A stretch of DNA of 29,977 bases from MedAcidi-G1 sp002713545 (GTDB lineage Bacteria; Actinomycetota; Acidimicrobiia; Acidimicrobiales; MedAcidi-G1). Location: the NCBI GenBank assembly GCA_964013895.1, contig CAXGYF010000024.1, positions 1 through 29,977 of the forward strand, in the 5' to 3' direction. Shown here piece by piece: positions 7,276-14,179 of the stretch (position 1 is the stretch's first letter; each line of letters starts with the position of its first letter). The notes beneath the pieces are model-generated. The model had not been told where the DNA came from. It ran no database searches and saw nothing but the letters and a program-made list of their open reading frames with translations. The position numbers and the translations under genes are program-made.

Positions 7276-8559
7276 TCAGTTTTGGCTTTCAGCTAAAAGT
7301 AATTGGTACTGTTCCACGGTTCTTAAAGCAGTGTGGTGCCAACTCCAGTTTTCTATGACTCTCTGTCTACCATTCTCTCCAACTCGCGCGCGACTTTCCG
7401 GACTATCCAAAACTTTCCCAATCATTGCGGCTAGAGCTTCACTATCCCCAGGTGGTACTTGAAAACAAGTTTCGTCATGGGGCCCAGCGACTTCTGGTAG
7501 AGCTCCACCGGTTGTGGTCACTAAAGGGACCCCACACGACATTGCCTCAATAGCCGGCAATGAGAAACCTTCATATAAGGAAGGGACTACAGCGATTTGT
7601 GCTTCGCTGTAAAGTTCCACAATTCGATCGTCAGAGACTCCATGAACCCAGCTAACACAATCAGTCAACCCCAATTCATCAATAACATCTGTTGATGCGC
7701 CACCATCTGAAGGTTTACCAATTATCACTAACTCTACATCCCGTTCAGTTTTCAGTTTTGCGGTTGCTTCGAGAAGATATTTGAGCCCTTTCATAGCTAC
7801 ATCAGCACTAGCTGTTGTAACAAGCATTCCTGGTTTTCGTTCTACTCCCGAGACAGGAGCAAACAAGTCAGGATCAACTCCTACAGGCACGACATGTATA
7901 CGATTTGGGTCAACTTTATGGTCGGAAGCTATATCTGTTTTGGATGATTCAGAAACAGTCATAACGCGATTCATGCGTTTTGCCACCCGGGTTTGCATCT
8001 TAGTAAAGGCATACCAACGTCTTTTTGAAAATGACTCGAAAAGAGTTCTTGAATGAGCAATTTCCAGACGCCTATCAACAGTAATTGGATGGTGAATAGT
8101 TGACAGTAAAGGAAAACCAGCTTTTTTTTGAAGTAAAGCTAATCCCCATCCTAAACACTGATTGTCGTGAACAAGATCAAATTCATCTCTTCTCGTTTTC
8201 AGGTAGTCCCAAGCTCTCAAACTGAAAGCCAGGGGTTCTGAAAAGTTACCAGTATTGAAACTAGCTACTTCGAGGAAGTCCCATTTGGTTTTAAGCTCCC
8301 ATATTCTTGGTTTTCTCATAGGGAAGTGGTCATTGAAAATATCGAGACTTGGAAGACGAATAAGGTCCACCCGTTCGTCTAGCTCTGGATAAGGCTGACC
8401 AGAGAGAACTACAACACTATGTCCTAAATCGGCAAGAGCCTTCGTCAAGTGACGGGTATAGACACCTTGACCACCGCAATGGGGTTTACCTCTGTAGGAG
8501 AGATAAGCGATACGTAATTTGTGATTACTATCGATAGGGCTATTTTCGGATTTAGACAT
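7276..8559 (-). CDS. Glycosyltransferase family 4 (GT-B fold)
   Basis: This 427-residue retaining glycosyltransferase has an N-terminal acceptor domain that opens with RIAYLSYRGKPHCGGQGVY, the Gly-rich loop typical of GT4 enzymes. HDNQCLGWGLAL, STIHHPITVDRR and VMTVSESSK follow. The C-terminal donor domain shows HVVPVGVDPDLF, KGLKYLLEA, and the E-x7-E motif in YEGFSLPAIEAMSCG, whose first Glu supports the sugar and second binds the nucleotide-sugar ribose. It is soluble or peripheral at the inner membrane. It heads the glycosyltransferase-methyltransferase-toroid operon. The region before its ATG holds only a near-match -10 (GAGAAT, 6 bases upstream). Donor and acceptor are unknown. Confidence 0.88.
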   Translation of the reverse strand: MSKSENSPIDSNHKLRIAYLSYRGKPHCGGQGVYTRHLTKALADLGHSVVVLSGQPYPELDERVDLIRLPSLDIFNDHFPMRKPRIWELKTKWDFLEVASFNTGNFSEPLAFSLRAWDYLKTRRDEFDLVHDNQCLGWGLALLQKKAGFPLLSTIHHPITVDRRLEIAHSRTLFESFSKRRWYAFTKMQTRVAKRMNRVMTVSESSKTDIASDHKVDPNRIHVVPVGVDPDLFAPVSGVERKPGMLVTTASADVAMKGLKYLLEATAKLKTERDVELVIIGKPSDGGASTDVIDELGLTDCVSWVHGVSDDRIVELYSEAQIAVVPSLYEGFSLPAIEAMSCGVPLVTTTGGALPEVAGPHDETCFQVPPGDSEALAAMIGKVLDSPESRARVGENGRQRVIENWSWHHTALRTVEQYQLLLAESQN

Positions 8560-8607
8560 TAGAACATTCTCGCTGGATTTTTGTCCGATTACTCACTGGT
8601 AATTAGA

Positions 8608-8613
8608 TACTGT
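8608..8613 (+). promoter_or_regulatory. -10 element (TACTGT) of a putative leaderless dtd promoter
   Basis: TANNNT ends exactly 6 bases before the ATG at 8620. There is no Shine-Dalgarno. The divergent glycosyltransferase promoter shares this 60-base gap. Confidence 0.5.
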
Positions 8614-8619
8614 TTAGTT

Positions 8620-9057
8620 ATGCGAGCTTTGGTGCAAAGAGTTAGAGAAGCCAGTGTAAGGGTTGAAGACCAACTAGTAGGAGCCATAAATCAAGGATTA
8701 TGCGTGTTCGTTGGAGTCACGCATGAGGATGGACTTGAAGAGTGCGATCTGTTGGTCAACAAACTTCTCCATTTAAGGATTATGGATGACGAAAATGGTG
8801 TGATGAACAACTCCGTTGTAGATAACGAAGGCGAAATTTTGATTGTGAGTCAGTTCACGCTTTATGGTGATATTTCTAAAGGGCGCCGACCCGCATGGTT
8901 AGCGGCCGCATCACCGGAACAAGCTGAGCCATTGATTAAAAAGGTTGTAGAAGGTTTAAAAGCAGCTGGGGTGACAGTGGAAACAGGAAAATTTCGACAG
9001 CACATGTTGGTTGATTTGACCAATGATGGTCCTGCAACATTGATGATCGAAATATAA
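8620..9057 (+). CDS. dtd: D-aminoacyl-tRNA deacylase
   Basis: This 145-residue cytosolic enzyme frees tRNA from mischarged D-amino acids (and Gly from tRNA-Ala), a proofreading step in translation. The sequence opens MRALVQRVREASVRVE, the canonical DTD start, and contains SQFTLYGD with the catalytic-pocket residues. The C-terminal NDGPAT carries the Gly-cisPro dipeptide that excludes L-amino acids; most relatives have Val or Phe in place of that Ala. An in-frame TTG at 8581 would add 13 residues not seen in the family. The ATG at 8620 fits both family length and the -10 spacing. It stands alone between oppositely directed genes. Confidence 0.95.
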   Translation: MRALVQRVREASVRVEDQLVGAINQGLCVFVGVTHEDGLEECDLLVNKLLHLRIMDDENGVMNNSVVDNEGEILIVSQFTLYGDISKGRRPAWLAAASPEQAEPLIKKVVEGLKAAGVTVETGKFRQHMLVDLTNDGPATLMIEI

Positions 9058-9078
9058 ATATTCCGAAAAGAGATTTTA

Positions 9079-10563
9079 TTACCTGTTGAAAAAGTGAGGG
9101 CGACGGCCTAATCCGAAAAGCGTTAAAGAAATTGCCAGCATAGGCCAAATGCCTATTTTTGTGTACCAGGTATTTCCTGTTCGTATACCTACATCTGCTT
9201 GTATTACAGCTTGTTCGCTGATTCCAGTCCGTTGTAAAACCTTGCCTGAAGGGTCGATGATTGCGCTGAAGCCAGTGGGGGCAGATTGAAGAAACCAACG
9301 ACCGGTTTCAATAGCTCTCAGCTGACTTGATGCGACTTGTTGGCTTTGAACCTGTGTTAACCAATAACTGGCTCCATTTGTTGGATTGATAATTACTCCA
9401 GCTTGGTGTTCTGCAGCTTCACGTGCTCGTTCCTCGAAGAAAACTTCCCAAGATATGACTACGCCGAGTTTTCCAAGCGATGTTTCAATTACAGCAGGTT
9501 CAGTTCCGGGTTGAACATCTCTTGCAGGAAGACTGTTTTTGGCGAAACGTTCAACTAAACCCCTTAGAGGTACAAACTCTCCAAATGGAACGGTCCTAAC
9601 TTTGTCGAATCTCCCCGCAACCTGTCCTTCGGGTTCCAGCACTTCTACATAATTTAAATTTGATGATGTGTCATCTGGGTCTTTATGAAACCAACCTGCA
9701 GCGATAACTGTGTCAAAGGACTTAGAGAGACTTTCTAGAGTTAAACGAGCATCATCTGAATACAGACGACTGGGATTTTTATCAGCTTCAGGTAGATCAG
9801 GGTCAGGATTTACTACATTTTCTGGCCATACAATCAAATCCACAGGAGTTGCAATATTGTTAGTAGCAGAAACTTGATTGGCGAAAACTATTGCGGCGCC
9901 TGTTGGGGTTGCTCGAGTGCGTTGTGGCCCTCCGCCTTGGACTATAGCGACGTTTATACTTTCAATTTCACGTCCATTGGGAGCAAATGCGGTTATAGCT
10001 CCAAGTCCAACAGTTAATATCACCGCTTTTGCTATAACTTTTACGGTTTTTCTTGGAGTTCTAATGATGGTGCTTATAAAACAGCCAGCAGATGTGACAA
10101 AAGCGACGATAAGTAAAGGGCCAGCAACTTTAGACAAAGGGGCTACAGGACCTGAAGCCTGACCGATTGGAATTGACGCAAGCGGAACGCCACCAAAAGG
10201 AAATCTCCAACGAGCTAGTTCAACTAATGTCATAATTCCAACAAGTGCTAATTGACGTCCTTTTTTTGGCGGCACAAGAGCCATTCCGACGGCAAGAAAA
10301 CTTGAATGGATAAGACCTGCTGCAATCCACCCCGGTGGGGTTAGGTCGATCATCCAAAAAGTAGAAGGTAAAAGCCAAGCTAAGCCGACCAAGAAACCTA
10401 GAAAAAACCTTTTACGGGCACTTTTGTTAGCTATAGAGATGTCCAAAATAGCTATTCCTATAAAAGAACACGGCCAAAAGCCCCAAGGGGGGACCGAAGC
10501 TGCGATTAAAAGACCAGCAACTAAAGGTTTTAAAAACTCAGATCTAAATGGGAATTTTCTCAA
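9079..10563 (-). CDS. lnt: Apolipoprotein N-acyltransferase homologue with Ser at the catalytic Cys position
   Basis: This 494-residue membrane protein has about six N-terminal hydrophobic segments, a nitrilase-fold domain from about residue 200, and a final transmembrane helix (TKIGIWPMLAISLTLFGLG). Lnt adds the third acyl chain to the N-terminal Cys of lipoproteins. Expected active-site residues align: Glu248 in IVWPEN and Lys321 in DKVRTVPFGEF. The nucleophile position, however, is Ser371 in GVVISWEVFF, where relatives have Cys (E. coli C387 in a CYE context); the codon is TCT. The enzyme may use Ser, be inactive, or do another job. It starts at a TTG overlapping the stop of the hemY-like gene by four bases, so it ends the heme operon. 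Confidence 0.85.
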   Translation of the reverse strand: MRKFPFRSEFLKPLVAGLLIAASVPPWGFWPCSFIGIAILDISIANKSARKRFFLGFLVGLAWLLPSTFWMIDLTPPGWIAAGLIHSSFLAVGMALVPPKKGRQLALVGIMTLVELARWRFPFGGVPLASIPIGQASGPVAPLSKVAGPLLIVAFVTSAGCFISTIIRTPRKTVKVIAKAVILTVGLGAITAFAPNGREIESINVAIVQGGGPQRTRATPTGAAIVFANQVSATNNIATPVDLIVWPENVVNPDPDLPEADKNPSRLYSDDARLTLESLSKSFDTVIAAGWFHKDPDDTSSNLNYVEVLEPEGQVAGRFDKVRTVPFGEFVPLRGLVERFAKNSLPARDVQPGTEPAVIETSLGKLGVVISWEVFFEERAREAAEHQAGVIINPTNGASYWLTQVQSQQVASSQLRAIETGRWFLQSAPTGFSAIIDPSGKVLQRTGISEQAVIQADVGIRTGNTWYTKIGIWPMLAISLTLFGLGRRPHFFNR

Positions 10564-11939
10564 TTTATTCCGAACTTTTCTATTACCGAAACTGCAGCTT
10601 CGTTTCCTGAGCGAACAGACGCAGGTATTCCGACACCGAAATGGTACGAACCCGCAATTGATACCCCAGGTGCTTCGTCCGCTAATAAGTCAATGGTCTC
10701 TTTCATCCTTTTTAAATGTCCCGGTTTAAATTGAGCTAAAGCTCCTGGCCATCGATTTACGCGCGACTCAAAGGGTTGAGAATCTAAACCCAAGGTGGTG
10801 GCTAGGTCATTCATTAGTTTTTTTACAAGTTCTTCATCGCTGAGAGTTTCGTGCCTTTGGTCATCGACACGCCCAGATGAAACCCGAAGTAGTGTTTGCT
10901 TCTTATCGTCTAGATGCTCCCATTTATTACCTGAGAAGGAACAGGCTGTCATTAGTAATCCTGCAGACCTTGGAACTAAAAAACCACTTTGATTTTTTGG
11001 AATGTTTATATCAGAGTTCTTGAAAGCCAGACTCACAAGAGAGACTGAAGCATGTTCTATATCGGAAAGTCGAGAACTGGCAGTAGGTGAAACTGTTTCT
11101 AACAGTCTTGCTGCATTTTGAGCAGGAGTAGCTAAGACCAGCGCATCAGCTGCCTCTAAACCAGTACTGGTTTTTAGAATCCATTGGTTATTTGCACGAC
11201 TTATAGAAATAACATGTTCATTTTTTCTAATTGAATTGCTTATTTTTTCAGCAAGTCTTTCCACGATGTGACCTATTCCATTGGGGTGTGTGTAGAAAAC
11301 TGGCAATTCAGGATCAGAGTTTTGTTGTGTCTCTTTGAGTCCGGCAATTAAGCCGTCTTCGTGACGGGCAGCTTCTAATAGTTGAGGAGCCAGAGTCTCG
11401 CAACTCATTTCATCTGGAATTCCAGCGTTGATTCCTCCTAGTAGTGGATCGACGAAAAGTTCAAAAACAGAATCACCTACACAGTCACGAATCAAGTCAC
11501 CTATGGCGACGTCGGCTTCTTCAGGTAGTTTTTTGCTGGGTCTGCCCCCTTTGCTGATTTTAAGAACATCATCAGAGTTCAATAATCCAGGAGGCACTGA
11601 ATGCGGGTCAAGAGGAATCCCTAAAACGTTCGGAGATGGAAGCGGCTCTAGCGATCCGTTCACCCAGATTGATGCAGAACGAGAATGGGGAGAAACAAAT
11701 TCTTCTGAGATTCCAATTTCATCGAAGAGGTCTTTAGCCCACGGAGCTCTAGCCAAGAACGCATCCGCACCTTCGTCCAGCAAAAAACCTGAAAAAGGGC
11801 TAGTTTTTAGCTTCCCACCAGTTTGTTTTTCACTCTCTAAAACAACTACTTCAAAGTTTTCTTTGCTCTTCAAAAGACGATAAGCAACTGTGAGACCGGT
11901 TATACCTGCACCTACCACGAAAACTTTTTTCTTATCCAT
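10560..11939 (-). CDS. hemY: Protoporphyrinogen/coproporphyrinogen oxidase (HemY/CgoX family)
   Basis: This FAD-dependent oxidase of 459 residues aromatises a porphyrinogen late in heme synthesis. It has the dinucleotide-binding motif VFVVGAGITGLTVAYRLL at the N-terminus, then GGKLKT and DEGADAFLAR typical of HemY. The C-terminal FAD-binding end is SYHFGVGIPASVRSGNEAA. In Actinomycetota the enzyme of this family usually makes coproporphyrin III in the coproporphyrin-dependent route (CgoX), so that reaction is more likely than protoporphyrinogen oxidation; this is family knowledge, not visible here. The ATG at 11939 is preferred because the motif lies right behind it and an AAG-rich segment precedes it; an upstream in-frame start at 11978 would lie deeper inside hemE. 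It overlaps hemE by 8 bases and lnt by 4. Confidence 0.9.
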   Translation of the reverse strand: MDKKKVFVVGAGITGLTVAYRLLKSKENFEVVVLESEKQTGGKLKTSPFSGFLLDEGADAFLARAPWAKDLFDEIGISEEFVSPHSRSASIWVNGSLEPLPSPNVLGIPLDPHSVPPGLLNSDDVLKISKGGRPSKKLPEEADVAIGDLIRDCVGDSVFELFVDPLLGGINAGIPDEMSCETLAPQLLEAARHEDGLIAGLKETQQNSDPELPVFYTHPNGIGHIVERLAEKISNSIRKNEHVISISRANNQWILKTSTGLEAADALVLATPAQNAARLLETVSPTASSRLSDIEHASVSLVSLAFKNSDINIPKNQSGFLVPRSAGLLMTACSFSGNKWEHLDDKKQTLLRVSSGRVDDQRHETLSDEELVKKLMNDLATTLGLDSQPFESRVNRWPGALAQFKPGHLKRMKETIDLLADEAPGVSIAGSYHFGVGIPASVRSGNEAAVSVIEKFGIN

Positions 11940-13005
11940 CTTTTCTTTCGGGAAGTTTATGAGAATGAACCATTTCAACTACACGGGAGAGTACGTCCGG
12001 ATCAGTAGTGGGTAGGACCCCATGACCGAGATTGAAAATGTGACCAAAATGATTGTTATTAAGAGTAAGAATTTCAGACACAGCTTTTTCCACTACTTCT
12101 ATGGGCTCTAAACAAATTTCAGGATCTAAGTTTCCTTGGATAGAAATTTCATTTCCTAGTTTTTCTCTAGCGACATTTATAGGTGTTTTTGAATCAATAC
12201 CCACTACATCTGCTCCTGCTGCGGCAATGAGGTTAAGAATTGGTTCTGTCCCCACTCCAAAATGAATTTTTGGAATATGAGAAGCGTCAATTGATGAAAG
12301 CACTTGTTTGCTATAAGGAAAAACTTTTTGTTCGTAGCTTTTTGGGTCTATTAAGCCTGCCCAACTGTCAAACAGTTGAACAGCTGACACGCCTGATTCG
12401 ATCTGATGTTTGAGGGAAGAGATTGTTATCTCTGAAAGTTGATTCATTAGTAGATCCCAGATCTGAGGATCTTTTTCCATCAGTGCTTTGGTTTTTTCAA
12501 GTGATCTTGAGGGTTTACCTTCAATTAAGTAGGAAGCTACCGTGAATGGGGCTCCAGCGAAGCCGATTATTGGGACTGGACACTCTTTAGAAAGTATTTT
12601 TATCGTTTCCCCGACGTAAGGAACGTCAAGTTCAGGTTCTAATGCCCTTAATCGTTTCAAATCTGCAGTGCTTTCGAAGGGATGTTCTACAACGGGGCCT
12701 ATGCCTGGTTGTATTTCAATTCCAAAATCGATCGAATGAACTGGCACCATGATGTCAGAAAAAAGTATCGCTGCGTCGACTCCGTATCTTTCAATTGGTT
12801 GCAGAGTTATTTTCGCCGCTCTTTCAGGGTCTGAAACTGCATCTAAGATGCTGCCCGGTCCACGAATTTTCTTATATTCGGGGAGTGACCTTCCGGCTTG
12901 ACGCATAAACCAAACTGGCACTCTTGAGTGTTCTTCATTTCTGCATGCAGAAATGAAGTCTGATTTCTGTTCTATTTCATCTGTTGAAAGAAAAGAGTTC
13001 TCCAT
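11932..13005 (-). CDS. hemE: Uroporphyrinogen decarboxylase
   Basis: This 357-residue TIM-barrel enzyme decarboxylates the four acetate side chains of uroporphyrinogen III to give coproporphyrinogen III. Both family signatures are present: VPVWFMRQAGRSLPEY near residue 30 and GHIFNLGHGVLPTTDPD near the C-terminus. FSDIMVP carries the Asp that holds the pyrroles. It is the first gene of hemE-hemY-lnt, with short overlaps throughout. The ATG at 13005 is preceded at 6 bases by TAACAT and has no Shine-Dalgarno, so a leaderless transcript is likely. Inverted TTGGG/CCCAA elements surround that -10. Confidence 0.96.
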   Translation of the reverse strand: MENSFLSTDEIEQKSDFISACRNEEHSRVPVWFMRQAGRSLPEYKKIRGPGSILDAVSDPERAAKITLQPIERYGVDAAILFSDIMVPVHSIDFGIEIQPGIGPVVEHPFESTADLKRLRALEPELDVPYVGETIKILSKECPVPIIGFAGAPFTVASYLIEGKPSRSLEKTKALMEKDPQIWDLLMNQLSEITISSLKHQIESGVSAVQLFDSWAGLIDPKSYEQKVFPYSKQVLSSIDASHIPKIHFGVGTEPILNLIAAAGADVVGIDSKTPINVAREKLGNEISIQGNLDPEICLEPIEVVEKAVSEILTLNNNHFGHIFNLGHGVLPTTDPDVLSRVVEMVHSHKLPERKDG

Positions 13006-13006
13006 G

Positions 13007-13030
13007 TTGGGATGTTACCCAAGCATTGGG
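13007..13030. promoter_or_regulatory. Candidate operator: three TTGGG/CCCAA half-sites around the hemE -10
   Basis: TTGGG at 13007-13011 and CCCAA at 13018-13022 form an inverted repeat whose 6-base centre is exactly the -10. CCCAA pairs again with TTGGG at 13026-13030 across 3 bases. A protein bound here would block RNA polymerase. Confidence 0.35.
13012..13017 (-). promoter_or_regulatory. -10 element (TAACAT) of a putative leaderless hemE promoter
   Basis: On the minus strand TANNNT ends exactly 6 bases before the hemE ATG. A clear -35 is not visible. Confidence 0.55.
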
Positions 13031-13060
13031 CACATCTTTTCTTTCTGACTAGGGTTATAT

Positions 13061-14041
13061 CTAGATTTGAGAAATTGATTTCTCTAAAAGGTCCCGAGCT
13101 TTGTTGAATTGAGGCTTAGCTAGGCGAGCAAAAGCTGAAGTTTGTGACATTTTAAAGATCTCCTTAGCAGCGTCTCTAGTGGGTTCCAATCCGTCCCGTG
13201 CCTTTAGATCTGAAACTGTTGGTTCAAATACTATAATTTCTGTTCCATTTGAGCGGATTTGTTCTATCTCTTTATGAAGTGTTCTTGAATTCCATGACAC
13301 AGAAAGCGAATTTTTTTCTTGTGATGCAACCAAAGTAGAAGATGAAGAAATAATTACTAGGTCAAGCTGTAAAGCAGCGAGAAGGTCAGAATTAGTTACT
13401 GAATGAACTCCACCGTCAATGTAGCGTTTTCCATTAATGGTTGTTGGAGTAAAGCGACCTGGAATTGCCGAGGATGCTTGAACTGCAGAGCCAACATCTG
13501 TTTTTAGGTCATCTCTGCCAAACACTGCTCTTTTCCCAGAGTCAAGATCAACAGCGCATATCCAAGTTGGCTTATCAGGCCAAGTCTCGGGGTGAATTTG
13601 TGAGGTCCTTTCAGCAAAAGAAGAACCTTCAGCTTTTCCTTCAGGGAGGAGTCCAGCGATCGCAACCATCGGTCGAGGGCGTCCACCTAAAAAAAGCTCC
13701 TTTAAAAGAAGGATCGGTTTAGAAGGTATTTTGTTGTTAATACTAAGGCCGGGATCAGGCATTTTAAGAGAAGTGGTCACACCATCGACTATCTTCTGTC
13801 CTTCTAGGCTCATAGGATCACCTGTGTAATAGCTAGCTAAATCTGATGGGGATATTCCAGCACGTAAAGAAATTGCTGTAAGAGAACCAGCCGAAGTTCC
13901 AACTATGACATCAGAAAGCCTTGCATCCCATCCAGTAGCTTTTAAAAGAGCGTCAAGAACCCCGCTATGGTGAGCAGCTCCAGAGAATCCTCCAGCGCTT
14001 AGAACAAGACCTATAGTCGTTACTGTCCCATTTTCGCTCAT
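13061..14041 (-). CDS. Patatin-like phospholipase / serine lipid hydrolase
   Basis: This 326-residue patatin-fold hydrolase has the Ser-Asp dyad: Ser50 in VGTSAGS (GxSxG) and Asp209 in RYIDGGVHS (DGG/A). The oxyanion-hole loop near the N-terminus reads LSAGGFSGAAHHSGVL, a variant of the usual GGGxxG. A shielded region (about 80-140) rich in small residues and LLLKELFLGG may meet the membrane. It lacks a signal peptide and is probably cytosolic or inner-membrane associated, cleaving acyl chains of phospholipids. The ATG is preceded by a strong AGGAGAGGT ribosome-binding site. It reads away from the helD-like gene and is a single-gene unit. Confidence 0.85.
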   Translation of the reverse strand: MSENGTVTTIGLVLSAGGFSGAAHHSGVLDALLKATGWDARLSDVIVGTSAGSLTAISLRAGISPSDLASYYTGDPMSLEGQKIVDGVTTSLKMPDPGLSINNKIPSKPILLLKELFLGGRPRPMVAIAGLLPEGKAEGSSFAERTSQIHPETWPDKPTWICAVDLDSGKRAVFGRDDLKTDVGSAVQASSAIPGRFTPTTINGKRYIDGGVHSVTNSDLLAALQLDLVIISSSSTLVASQEKNSLSVSWNSRTLHKEIEQIRSNGTEIIVFEPTVSDLKARDGLEPTRDAAKEIFKMSQTSAFARLAKPQFNKARDLLEKSISQI

Positions 14042-14128
14042 CTTTTACCTCTCCTGTATTTCATGTCATAAACGCATTTTTTAATCTATTTGTGTTTTTC
14101 AACTACGCGATAGGATTAGAACCCTGTC

Positions 14129-14152
14129 AATTTTTGCTTTAAACCAAAAATT
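14129..14152. promoter_or_regulatory. 8-bp inverted repeat upstream of the HelD-like gene
   Basis: AATTTTTG at 14129-14136 and CAAAAATT at 14145-14152 are perfect inverted copies separated by 8 bases with a TTTAAA core. They sit directly before a possible -10 (TAACTT, 14153-14158), where a regulator of the divergent genes could bind. Confidence 0.35.
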
Positions 14153-14179
14153 TAACTTAATTATTAGCACACAAGACCT

